Shown here: positions 41,836 through 49,397 of the stretch, one piece after another
How the letters are laid out: every line of letters begins with the position of its first letter
Numbering within the stretch: position 1 is the first letter of the stretch
Origin: Paenibacillus rubinfantis
GTDB taxonomy: Bacteria > Bacillota > Bacilli > Paenibacillales > Paenibacillaceae
Length of the DNA stretch: 64,000 nucleotides
Direction of reading: 5' to 3'
Assembly (NCBI RefSeq): GCF_001486505.1
Contig: NZ_LN909062.1
Coordinates: forward strand, 62,001 to 126,000
Notes under the pieces: generated by a model
Seen by the model: the letters and a program-made list of their open reading frames with translations, nothing else
Database searches by the model: none
What the model was told of the DNA's origin: nothing
Made by a program: the position numbers and the translations under genes

Positions 41836-42219
41836 CTAGATTTGATTTTTGTAAGCCATCTTGTGCCCATCCTCATATCCCTGGGCGAACCCGCTGTTGA
41901 ATCCTTCTTGATAGGCCTCGTTATAGGCCTGGTCGTACACCGCGGCATCCTCCGGCGTACCCGGTGCAACGGCTACGGGTTCCGGCTCGGCGACCGGAAG
42001 TACAGCTGCCGGTACCGGCAATGCGGCACGCCGCCGGCGTCTTAATCTTCTTCTGCCGCGGCGTGAACGCAGTTTAGGCACCAGCTTGCGCCGCTTGCGG
42101 CGGGCATGGGTCAGCTTGCTCCCCCGGCGCAGGGATAGCTTCCGTTTTTTACGGGGCCGAGCTTTTCTCAGCGCGCGCGGTTTCACACGGCGGGTGCGCC
42201 GGAGTTTGGTTTTTGCCAT
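41836..42219 (-). CDS. Arg/Lys-rich protein with a C-terminal GYxxG repeat
   Basis: I do not recognise a family. The 127-residue protein has three parts: residues 1-66 are nearly all Arg, Lys and small residues (LRRTRRVKPRALRKARPRKK and so on); residues 67-90 are a Pro/Ala/Val/Glu linker; residues 91-127 hold a four-residue-periodic repeat (YNEAYQEGFNSGFAQGYEDG). The repeat resembles the GxxxG helices of FliH-type proteins and the ends of neighbouring glycosyltransferases. A basic scaffold that docks those enzymes is my inference. The ATG at 42219 is 7 bases after GGAGG and overlaps the previous stop; one codon earlier is also possible. Confidence 0.75.
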   Translation of the reverse strand: MAKTKLRRTRRVKPRALRKARPRKKRKLSLRRGSKLTHARRKRRKLVPKLRSRRGRRRLRRRRRAALPVPAAVLPVAEPEPVAVAPGTPEDAAVYDQAYNEAYQEGFNSGFAQGYEDGHKMAYKNQI

Positions 42220-42527
42220 CATTCTTCCTCCTGTTCTCCTCGGGTAACGTCGTATGCGGCATAACAAGCTTCGATCATCCATGGCGACGAAGGAGTTCCG
42301 TATTTGACGCGATGAAAAGTTAACCCGCAGACCGTGCGGGCCATCGCTTCCTGATATTTCGTCAATCTATCGATATTTCCGGCGATATGCCTGGCGGCAT
42401 CCGGGGATAATTCGGTCACATCGGCGAGGCTGCCGAGAATCCGCGCCATCGCCAGCTGGCTCTGGCTGATCGCATCGATCAACCGGAGTTTGGCCTCCTC
42501 CCCGGCTTGAAGGGGGGGCATCGTCAT
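42219..42527 (-). CDS. Small helical protein, third of a tandem trio
   Basis: I do not recognise a named family. The 102-residue protein has two copies of a helical Gln-xx-Met-Ala pattern: LIDAISQSQLAMARILGSL near the start and IDRLTKYQEAMARTVCGL in the middle, then an acidic end (TRGEQEEE). The same plan is seen in the two genes upstream, so the three look like paralogues. No signal peptide. The ATG overlaps the previous stop (ATGA) and follows GGAGG by 10 bases. It is co-transcribed with the Arg/GY-rich gene. Confidence 0.7.
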   Translation of the reverse strand: MTMPPLQAGEEAKLRLIDAISQSQLAMARILGSLADVTELSPDAARHIAGNIDRLTKYQEAMARTVCGLTFHRVKYGTPSSPWMIEACYAAYDVTRGEQEEE

Positions 42528-42883
42528 TTGCTGGAATCCTCCAGATCAAAGTCACCGCCGAACATCCCGCTAAAGCTGCCGTCTAGGCCGCCGTCACCGC
42601 CGCCATCCTCATCCTCAGGCGGCAATACCGTCTTCAAGTTACTGCACAGCCCGTTTTGCAGCTTGGTTAAGCCCTCGATCACCTCGACGAGCTGATCGTG
42701 GACGTCCAGCGGATCGGACAGCTGCTTTTCGTGGTCCTCAAAACTGCTATCCAGCACATGATTCAAGATCCAGTTGCGTACCTTTTCGGATTCGACCGCT
42801 TTGGCTTCTAGAATCATCGCTACGTTCCACTGGATTTTCGCGGCTGCATCCAGGATGTTCAGATAGGCCTGTTCCCTGCTCAT
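42524..42883 (-). CDS. Small helical protein with Asp/Gly-rich tail, second of a tandem trio
   Basis: The protein has about 119 residues and I do not recognise a named family. It has YLNILDAAAKIQWNVAMILEA and LVEVIEGLTKLQNGLCSNLK, matching the two-helix pattern of its neighbours, then an acidic, Gly-rich C-terminus (DEDGGGDGGLDGSFSGMFGG). The start is uncertain: ATG 42883 has only GCGGGG upstream, and an in-frame ATG at 42922 that overlaps the previous gene is also weak. The acidic tail could pair with the basic tails of other proteins in the cluster (inference). Confidence 0.7.
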   Translation of the reverse strand: MSREQAYLNILDAAAKIQWNVAMILEAKAVESEKVRNWILNHVLDSSFEDHEKQLSDPLDVHDQLVEVIEGLTKLQNGLCSNLKTVLPPEDEDGGGDGGLDGSFSGMFGGDFDLEDSSK

Positions 42884-42908
42884 GGCATCATACCCCGCTT
42901 CTCTGACC

Positions 42909-43196
42909 TCACTCTTCCTCATGGCCTTTCAATTGTTTCATCACCACACCCAAATTCTCCGCCATCGCCTCCTGCAAATCGGCAATGGCATTTAAATAGG
43001 AGATCACGCTTTTGTTAATCCGGCCCGAATTCTCCAAAATGCCGGGCGCTCCTTCGAACGCCGGCTCGGCATCGGGAATCGCGTGCACAATTTGCGCCAT
43101 CCGTACGGCAACCTGCCGATCGGCATCGATCACCCGCGCCATCTGCTGATGAGAGTGGGCCATGTGCAAGATGATCTCGGTTATTTTTTGCTCCAC
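42909..43196 (-). CDS. Small helical protein, first of a tandem trio
   Basis: I do not recognise a named family. The 95-residue protein has IILHMAHSHQQMARVIDA and INKSVISYLNAIADLQEAMAENL, the same Gln-xx-Met-Ala two-helix pattern found in the next two genes. It is soluble and mostly helical. The GTG start is preceded by GGAGG 7 bases upstream. 131 bases separate it from the GT2 gene upstream; that gap holds no clear feature. Role unknown; its position in a glycosylation operon suggests a structural partner or substrate. Confidence 0.7.
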   Translation of the reverse strand: MEQKITEIILHMAHSHQQMARVIDADRQVAVRMAQIVHAIPDAEPAFEGAPGILENSGRINKSVISYLNAIADLQEAMAENLGVVMKQLKGHEEE

Positions 43197-43327
43197 CCTG
43201 ATTCCTCCTCGCCTAAGGCCGGCTGTCGCATGGGAAAGCGGACAGCGGACAGCGGCCCCTCAGGTGCCCTGCAATAACATATGCCGCTACGAATACGCGT
43301 GTTCCTGGGGAAACGGCCCGTTCCAGC

Positions 43328-44656
43328 CTATAAATCATCGCTGATGATTCGCGGCGGAGGCAGAATGGGGACCCCCTCGGGATAAGCGGCCAGCATTTCT
43401 TCCGATACGGCGGCCCCCAAGGGTTCAAGCCCCCAGGCGCGCAGCGTGTATTCGGAGATAATCTCCCTCCGCTGTCCGCGATCGATTTGATAGCACCGTC
43501 CACCGCTGACCACGACAACAACGCCGTCCGCCAAGCCTGCTTCAGGCGGCGGGCCGCCGGTAAGCCAAGGCAATTGCTCCGGCGAACGGACGGGCCCGGC
43601 CGGCAGCTGGAGCAGCTCCAGCACGGACAGCCGCGCCGGCTCCGGCTCGAGGGCGCCAGCCTGCGGCAAGCGATAGCGAACGCCATGCTCCAGCCAATGG
43701 ACGCCCCCGTTGACGTCCCGGACCCGCACGTGGGTCGGATAGAAATCCGCCGCCCGCAGCACTCGGTCGCCGCGCCACGCCGGAAGCCGTGTATACAAGG
43801 CGTGCAGGTCCCCCCATTTTTCGTTGAAAAAATGATGATTGCGGGTATTAACTTCCTGAAAGCCTTGGGAACCCAAGCCTTTCATCGTCATGCTTCCATA
43901 ATGATGAACAAAGGTGTCCCCGGCGATCACCATCCGTTTCCCCTGCAGGCGCAGACGGGCGACCCAATCGTCGTCCTCGAAGTTCCCGATCTCATACCCC
44001 TCGTCAAAATAACCGATTTGCTCCAGGGTCGTACGCGGAAATGCAACGCAAAAGCCCACCAGCCGGTCGGTCACGCGCCACTTCAAAGGATCGGGGCGGT
44101 TGTACTGGGCGGCGAAAGCCGGCATATCCGCTACATCTTCATAGGGAACGTCGATTTGCTGTTCGCCGCTGATGTAATTGGTGACAGGCCCTGCCGCGGC
44201 CGCTTCCGGAAACTGCCGCAGGCATGCCTGCAGTTGATCCAGCCAGCGCTCTGTCACCAGCACGTCGTTGTTCAGCAGCACGATGGTATTTCCCTTGGCC
44301 ATCATCAGGCCGGTATTTACGGCGCGGGCGAATCCCAAATTTTGCGGATGCACCGCAAGCCGTACCTGGCCGCGCCGCCGCCGGACCGCCGCGGCCGTAC
44401 CGTCGGTCGAGCCGTTATCAACAACGATCACCTCATGCGGGGAAGACGTATGTTGTTCAATATGATCCAAGCATTGCAACAGCAGGTCTACGCGATCGTA
44501 AGTCGGAATGATGATGCTCGTGATCGCCTCATTTACACCAAACGTACGGAGTCCTTCGCGGACCCCGTACGCATATCCGGCGGCGTACCCTTGCCCGTAG
44601 GTTCCCGAAGGACGCTTCGCCTGAGAATTGGTAGTTCCGTCAATTTCCGTTGGCAC
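43328..44656 (-). CDS. GT2 glycosyltransferase with N-terminal GYxxG helix and extra C-terminal domain
   Basis: The 442-residue protein opens with low complexity and GTYGQGYAAGYAYGVREGL, the shared GYxxG helix. The GT-A domain follows: SIIIPTYDRVDLLLQCLDHI, VIVVDNGSTDGTAA, LGFARAVNTGLMMAKGNTIVLLNNDV and NFEDDDWVARLRLQGKRMVIA, a rhamnosyl/galactosyl-type set of motifs. The last ~140 residues (from about DFYPTHVRVRDVNGG) are beta-rich and unusual for GT2. The start is GTG, 9 bases after GGAGG; it overlaps the GT-D gene by 17 bases. Confidence 0.87.
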   Translation of the reverse strand: MPTEIDGTTNSQAKRPSGTYGQGYAAGYAYGVREGLRTFGVNEAITSIIIPTYDRVDLLLQCLDHIEQHTSSPHEVIVVDNGSTDGTAAAVRRRRGQVRLAVHPQNLGFARAVNTGLMMAKGNTIVLLNNDVLVTERWLDQLQACLRQFPEAAAAGPVTNYISGEQQIDVPYEDVADMPAFAAQYNRPDPLKWRVTDRLVGFCVAFPRTTLEQIGYFDEGYEIGNFEDDDWVARLRLQGKRMVIAGDTFVHHYGSMTMKGLGSQGFQEVNTRNHHFFNEKWGDLHALYTRLPAWRGDRVLRAADFYPTHVRVRDVNGGVHWLEHGVRYRLPQAGALEPEPARLSVLELLQLPAGPVRSPEQLPWLTGGPPPEAGLADGVVVVVSGGRCYQIDRGQRREIISEYTLRAWGLEPLGAAVSEEMLAAYPEGVPILPPPRIISDDL

Positions 44657-45470
44657 CGGTGTGCACCTCCCCGAGTTGCGGCCATGCCGCCTCGCCTTTT
44701 ATCAGTTTGTCGGCCAGATGTCCCATATCCAGCGCCACCTTGCCGAGCTCCAAGGACAGCCATGCACAGATCATCACCGCCGCTACACCGGCCGAAACCA
44801 GAGCCAGGTCAAAGTCGGGACATTCCCGCACGCGCATGGCGACCGCCGGCGCATCGGCTACGCCCTGCACCGGAGCGAGCCAACCGACAACGTGGACGCC
44901 GCGCTGCCCAAGAAACCCAGCCAAGGCCTCCGCCTGGTTGCCGATCAACAGGACGCGCCGGCCGTACATCAGCCTCGTCAATAAACCGCTGGCATTGAGT
45001 TCGTAGTTCACGGTCGACGTGGTCATTCGCAGCGCGCGGTAATCGATCCCATAGTGGCGCAGCACGGGGAACAACAGACCTTGGTAGGACGGATGCCGGG
45101 ATTCCGGCACTCCGATGATATCGGCGGCCCGTACAGCCGCCGCCAACGCCTCGCGCGCGGCCGGGTCTGGCAGTTGCACGCCCGCATAGGGCAAAAAAGC
45201 CCCCCAGCGGAGCGCTTCCTCGGTGGAGATCACCGTACCGTGCGCCAAGGTGATCAGCTCCCCGTCGCCAAGGCGGACGACGGACAGCGGTCGGCCCTCC
45301 CGCAATGCCCCGTCCGCGGCGGCAAACACGCCGGATGGGGGGAGCAGCGGATGGAGCCGGCCGGCAACGGCGGGGAATCCCGCGGCGATGACATCGTCCA
45401 CCCGCAGCTCGGGCAGCAGCGTATGGCGGGGAATCAAGCGGCCTAGCTTGGCTTCCCCGCCTTCAAACAA
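44640..45470 (-). CDS. GT-D fold glycosyltransferase (DUF1792-like)
   Basis: The 276-residue protein has SVVRLGDGELITLAHG, where the R-x-G-D-G-E at 66-71 is the metal/nucleotide motif of the GT-D fold, plus ADIIGVPESRHPSYQGL, RVLLIGNQAEALAGFL and PDFDLALVSAGVAAVMICAW. GT-D enzymes transfer glucose or related sugars onto glycoproteins. The first usable start is TTG 45470, whose ribosome site is poor. In frame upstream lie GEDGYREGLFEGGEAKLG, a GYxxG helix, and a TGA at 45498-45500, then a well-started small frame; see that entry. The gene may be split by a stop. Confidence 0.8.
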   Translation of the reverse strand: MFEGGEAKLGRLIPRHTLLPELRVDDVIAAGFPAVAGRLHPLLPPSGVFAAADGALREGRPLSVVRLGDGELITLAHGTVISTEEALRWGAFLPYAGVQLPDPAAREALAAAVRAADIIGVPESRHPSYQGLLFPVLRHYGIDYRALRMTTSTVNYELNASGLLTRLMYGRRVLLIGNQAEALAGFLGQRGVHVVGWLAPVQGVADAPAVAMRVRECPDFDLALVSAGVAAVMICAWLSLELGKVALDMGHLADKLIKGEAAWPQLGEVHTGANGN

Positions 45471-45497
45471 GCCTTCGCGGTAGCCGTCCTCCCCTAT

Positions 45498-45692
45498 TCA
45501 CCTCTTGATGTGTCGAAGTGACACATGCTCTGGTTTCACGGGCGTGCCCGAACCGGCCCGACCTTGTTTGGATTCGCCGCCCGCGGTAACAGGTGGACGA
45601 GCCGACCCCCCCTCTGAATCAAGATCCGCCATCGCACCTCGCCGTTGGCGCTCGGTGCGGCCGCGGCCGGATGGATTGTCGCGTGAAGCCAT
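45498..45692 (-). pseudogene. N-terminal fragment of the GT-D gene, cut off by an in-frame TGA
   Basis: A 64-codon frame starts at ATG 45692, with GGAGG six bases upstream, the best translation start in this part of the operon. It is in exactly the same frame as the GT-D gene, and only a TGA at 45498-45500 separates them. The fragment (SGRGRTERQRRG..., then Gly/Pro-rich) looks like the low-complexity leader of neighbouring enzymes. A CGA-to-TGA change, a read error or a truly separate peptide are all possible; the first two seem likelier. Confidence 0.6.
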
Positions 45693-45722
45693 CCCGTCCC
45701 TCCTTTCCGCCCCCCCAATCGC

Positions 45723-46454
45723 TTAGGGGAGTACGCCTTTCATATGGATGCCGGCTTCCTGCAGCGATTCCAGCGTGCCGGCGTCTCCCCACCACAGCTG
45801 GAGCACGTCGAATTCCAGCCTGCCGTCCCGCGCGTAACGGTTGTTTACGTCCGTAATCTCCAGCTCGCCGCGGGCGGACCGTTCGATGCTGCGAATGATG
45901 CCAAACACGGCGTCATCGTACATGTAAATGCCGGTGACCGAATATGTCGATTTCGGCTTTTTCGGCTTTTCCTCGATATAGGCAATATGGTCCGGGTCGT
46001 CCGGAGCAAATACCGGTACGCCGTAGCGCCGCGGATCCTCCACCGGCTTCAGCATCACCCGGGCGCAGCCCGCCGGCTGCTGTTTAAATCGCTCCACATA
46101 AGGCGTCAAATCGTCCAAGAACAAGTTGTCGCCCAGCAGAACTACGAACTTGCCGCCCGGTGGAATAAACCCTTCGGCCAGCTCCAGCGCCTCGGCGATT
46201 CCCCCGGCCGACTCCTGAACGCGATACGTGAGGTTCACCCCAAAGTTCTCCCCGCTGCCGAGGAAATCGGCATACAAGCCTGCCGATTGCTTACTGATTA
46301 TGATGAGTATGTCGGTGATTCCAGCTTGACGCAGCCGTTCTATGCCGTAACAGACCATCGGATAATTCCCGACCGGAAGCAGATGCTTGTTGATCAATCG
46401 GGTCAGCGGGTATAGACGCGTGCCGCTGCCCCCCGCCAAAATCACGCCTTTCAT
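45723..46454 (-). CDS. Sugar-1-phosphate nucleotidyltransferase (RmlA-like)
   Basis: The 243-residue enzyme activates a sugar-1-phosphate with NTP. It has the pyrophosphorylase signature VILAGGSGTRLYPLTRLINKHLLPVGNYP, VLLGDNLFLDDL (catalytic Asp), YIEEKPKKPKS and YMYDDAVF. It is shorter than the 290-residue RmlA and matches the short dTDP/CDP-glucose-type group seen in spore polysaccharide loci. I chose ATG 46454, with GGGAGGAG upstream. It should supply a dTDP- or UDP-hexose to the cluster's transferases. Confidence 0.9.
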   Translation of the reverse strand: MKGVILAGGSGTRLYPLTRLINKHLLPVGNYPMVCYGIERLRQAGITDILIIISKQSAGLYADFLGSGENFGVNLTYRVQESAGGIAEALELAEGFIPPGGKFVVLLGDNLFLDDLTPYVERFKQQPAGCARVMLKPVEDPRRYGVPVFAPDDPDHIAYIEEKPKKPKSTYSVTGIYMYDDAVFGIIRSIERSARGELEITDVNNRYARDGRLEFDVLQLWWGDAGTLESLQEAGIHMKGVLP

Positions 46455-46492
46455 GAACGCTCCTCCCTTGTGCCAAAGCTTTGATTTGCTCC

Positions 46493-47239
46493 TCAGATGA
46501 ATTTCCAGGGATCCTCTCCCCACTTTTCGATAAACCGCTGGCGATTCCGCTCCAGGAGTTCGTTCCACCCCTCCGGATGCTGGGCTCGAAAGCTGGAGCT
46601 GCCTTCGTGGTACACCAGCGTATCCCCGCAAATGAGCAGACGGTAGCCCAACTGCCGCGCGCGGTAGCAGTAATCGTCATCCTCGTAATGGCCGGGCGAA
46701 AACCGCTCGTCGAACCCTCCCGCTCGCTCCAGCACTTCCCGCTTAAACAGCAGGCACATGCCAACCAGCCGCTGAACTTCCTGCCATTTCGCAGAGTCCG
46801 CATGATTATGGCGGTCCGCCGCTTGACTGAAATCCTCACCTTCGGCCCAGTCTATAACCACCTGCTGCCGTCCGCTGGCATAATTGGTCACCGGACCAAC
46901 AAGCCCCACATCGGGGGCGCTGTTCAGCGCCAGCAGCAGGTTAGAAAGCCATCGCGGGGAAACCGTAACATCGTTGTTCAGGATGAGCAGTTGATCCCCC
47001 GAAGCAACGGATAACCCTCGGTTCACCGCGATCGGAAACCCCTCATTGCGCGGCAATGCCGCCAGGATCAGATGCTCCCTCAGGCAGAACGCGGCGGTAT
47101 CGTCCTCAGAGCCATTATCCACCACAATGATCTCGTATGGAGTTTCCGTGTATTGGCGGATCGCCGCTACGCAAGGGGCAAGCAGGTGCAGCCCGTTATA
47201 GGTCGGAATAATGATACTCGTTACGCCGTTTCCGTTCAT
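46493..47239 (-). CDS. GT2-family glycosyltransferase
   Basis: The 248-residue GT-A enzyme has SIIIPTYNGLHLLAPCVAAI, EIIVVDNGSEDDTAAF, EGFPIAVNRGLSVASGDQLLILNNDV, LVGPVTNYASGRQQVV and HYEDDDYCYRARQLGYRLL. The motifs closely resemble those of the GT2 at 43328-44656, without its extra ends. The ATG overlaps the previous stop by 4 bases (ATGA). It is single-domain and lacks the basic or GYxxG modules. Confidence 0.9.
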   Translation of the reverse strand: MNGNGVTSIIIPTYNGLHLLAPCVAAIRQYTETPYEIIVVDNGSEDDTAAFCLREHLILAALPRNEGFPIAVNRGLSVASGDQLLILNNDVTVSPRWLSNLLLALNSAPDVGLVGPVTNYASGRQQVVIDWAEGEDFSQAADRHNHADSAKWQEVQRLVGMCLLFKREVLERAGGFDERFSPGHYEDDDYCYRARQLGYRLLICGDTLVYHEGSSSFRAQHPEGWNELLERNRQRFIEKWGEDPWKFI

Positions 47240-48375
47240 CGCGCATTCCTCATTTTTGCGATTTGGCTGCGCCCCAGGGTTGTGAATCGCAGCCGAACGC
47301 CCTCCGTTTTCATGACCTCACCGAGCGCTTCCAGATGATCGCCAATGATCATCTTTGCAACCGCATTACCCGCGCCGCTGTTACTGTTGCGGATGCGGTT
47401 CTTGCGAATGACATCGACGGAGATCGGGGCGCTTGCTTTCAGACCACGGGCCAAGGCGAGAGCCTGAGCCTTGGGAGGAACGATCAGTGCAGCGGTTCCC
47501 ATCGTTCGCAGGGCGCGGCGGGACATAGCGTTGGGCACAGCGGTCAGCGAGTTCGCCTTCAAATCCGCACGCCCCAGCGCCAGATTAAGGAAGGCTTTGC
47601 AACGCGTCACCTCATCCTGCTGCGAAAACGGCGGGAGATACGGCGACAAATCGTTTAGCGCCAAATCCTCTCCCCGGTCCACGGCGAGAAGGAAGGCCGC
47701 TAAATCCTCCGCGGCAACACTCAAATCGCCGTCCAGGAACAACAGAATATCCCCGGTGGCCGTCGCTGCCCCAATCGCCCGGCCCACATCGTGGCCCAAG
47801 CGTTCAGGGAAGCTCAGCCGCGTGATACGCGGATCCCGATCCACCGCGGTAAAGCTGCCGTCGTTGCAGCCGTTCAGGACCACGATGATTTCCTTCAGCG
47901 GCAGCTTGCGCAGCTCCGCGATGACCGCAGGCAAGGTCTTCTCCTCATTGCTGGCCGTTACAATCGCCGAGGCGCTGCCCTTCAGCGGCAGCGGAATCCA
48001 AGTTGAGCTCAGGCCCGCGGCTTCGGCGTATCCACGGCGATAAGCCAAGGCGGCCGTGAGAATGGCCGCATATGGCATACCGTCGATGCGCTCCGCCTGC
48101 GCCCATTCCCGAAAGCACTCCTGCAGGTGAGGCGAACCCTGGCCCGCCCCTTTACTCTCCGCCGCTGCCCGGACCCCTGCAGCCAACGCCTTGGATTTCA
48201 GGCGCTGGAGCGAGCTGCTGCCGGCGGTCCCTTTTCTCCCGATGGGTCTTGCCAAACGATGCCCTTTGCGAGCCAAGCCGTTGTTCATCCGGCCGGTTCT
48301 TCCGCGCGAGCGGACCGGGGGTCTGCGGTTCCGTTTCCGCCGCGGTTTAATTGAATGCTTTGTTTCCATGATCAA
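47236..48375 (-). CDS. GT2-like glycosyltransferase with basic N-terminus and internal GY helix
   Basis: The 379-residue protein begins with about 50 residues dominated by Arg and Lys (KPRRKRNRRPPVRSRGRTGR), followed by a helical region with LAYRRGYAEAAGLSS. The GT-A domain starts near residue 130: ASAIVTASNEEKTLPAVIAEL, EIIVVLNGCNDGSF, DILLFLDGDLSVAAEDL, which resembles polyprenyl-phosphate-type GT2 enzymes. TTG 48375 lies 5 bases after GAGGTG and is used; ATG 48369 is possible. The next gene shares its catalytic layout, so they are a tandem pair. Confidence 0.85.
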   Translation of the reverse strand: MIMETKHSIKPRRKRNRRPPVRSRGRTGRMNNGLARKGHRLARPIGRKGTAGSSSLQRLKSKALAAGVRAAAESKGAGQGSPHLQECFREWAQAERIDGMPYAAILTAALAYRRGYAEAAGLSSTWIPLPLKGSASAIVTASNEEKTLPAVIAELRKLPLKEIIVVLNGCNDGSFTAVDRDPRITRLSFPERLGHDVGRAIGAATATGDILLFLDGDLSVAAEDLAAFLLAVDRGEDLALNDLSPYLPPFSQQDEVTRCKAFLNLALGRADLKANSLTAVPNAMSRRALRTMGTAALIVPPKAQALALARGLKASAPISVDVIRKNRIRNSNSGAGNAVAKMIIGDHLEALGEVMKTEGVRLRFTTLGRSQIAKMRNAR

Positions 48376-48379
48376 AGTT

Positions 48380-49213
48380 TCACCTCACCTTGCCGCGCTG
48401 CCGGCCCAGATCGCTATACCCACCGCGAGGACCCTGCTGGCGGAGCAGCCAATGAATGGCCTCCAAGTGGTCCCCCGCCACCAAGGCGGTCAGCGGATCC
48501 ACGCGTTTCCCCTTGTCCCGCACCCGTCCCCGGGCAGGATTCAGCTTGCCGACCGGCACGGTATGAACCGCCTGTACGTTTAGCCCAAGCAGCACCGCCC
48601 GGGCCAAAGCCAACGGCGGAACCTCCAGGGCTTCCAGTCCAACGGTCTCTGCCCCCTTCCGGCTTATCGCATGCGGGACCGCCGTCAAGGAAGCGCCCCG
48701 CAGGTCGGACCGCTGCAGCAAGCCGTTTAGGACATGTTTAGCCAAAACTACCGGATGGGCTTCCTTCCGCCCCGCCGGACCCGAGTAGCCGTTTAACGCA
48801 AGGTCTACGCCGGATAACACCGCCTCGACATAAGGACGCAGTTCCCGAGCCGGGATCACCATATCCGCGTCGACGAACAGCAGCGCTTGCCCGCGGGCCG
48901 CCTCCGCTCCAACACGTCTGCCGACATCATGCCCCAGCGGCTCCGGTGTACGGATCACGCGGGCGCCGCACGCTTCCGCCAGCTCGGCGGTCCCGTCGGT
49001 GGATCCGTTCGCGACGACGATCGTCTCGCTAAGCGGATGTACCCGGCCCGCTTCGCGTAATACACCGGCCAGCGTCGCTCTTTCATTCATCGCGGGGATG
49101 ATGATGGAGACCAGGGGGTCCGGATGATTGACCAAACGCGGCAGCGTCGGCTTGCGCTGAATCGGTTTGCGGTTCAGTCGGGGGCGCGGCTTGCGTTTTT
49201 TGACCACATTCAT
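48380..49213 (-). CDS. GT2-like glycosyltransferase with short basic N-terminus
   Basis: The 277-residue protein opens MNVVKKRKPRPRLNRKPIQR and then carries PLVSIIIPAMNERATLAGVL, ETIVVANGSTDGTAEL, PLGHDVGRRVGAEAARGQALLFVDADMV and ARAVLLGLNVQAVHTVPVG. The catalytic layout (VxNGxxDGT, GHDVGR, DxD) is the same as in the following gene at 47236-48375, so the two derive from one duplication. GGGAGG is close to the ATG; a GTG two codons on has better spacing. It is 4 bases from the next gene. Confidence 0.86.
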   Translation of the reverse strand: MNVVKKRKPRPRLNRKPIQRKPTLPRLVNHPDPLVSIIIPAMNERATLAGVLREAGRVHPLSETIVVANGSTDGTAELAEACGARVIRTPEPLGHDVGRRVGAEAARGQALLFVDADMVIPARELRPYVEAVLSGVDLALNGYSGPAGRKEAHPVVLAKHVLNGLLQRSDLRGASLTAVPHAISRKGAETVGLEALEVPPLALARAVLLGLNVQAVHTVPVGKLNPARGRVRDKGKRVDPLTALVAGDHLEAIHWLLRQQGPRGGYSDLGRQRGKVR

Positions 49214-49346
49214 TTCCTCCCAAAACGTGATAATACCGGAGCATATACCACAGTGTATGTCATGCGGAGGGCGTGGTAACGGCAAACGTACAGCTGTCCA
49301 CACGAATGCGGCAAGGGCCCCGAAGCCCGGCCCAGTCTCGAAAAAA

Positions 49347-49372
49347 AGAAAAAACGCCTTTCGGCGTTTCCA
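49347..49372 (-). terminator. Terminator of the GT4 gene 49398-50564
   Basis: On the minus strand GAAACGCC GAAA GGCGTTT is followed by a T-rich run. It isolates the first GT4 gene from the operon that starts at 49213. Confidence 0.8.
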
Positions 49373-49397
49373 TAGAATTGCGGCCCTTCAGACCGGT

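Noticed and set aside
43487..44998. 503-codon plus-strand frame opposite the GT2 and GT-D genes
   Set aside because: The minus-strand proteins have clear catalytic motifs. The plus frame is rich in Arg, Pro and His, as expected from antisense of a GC-rich gene.
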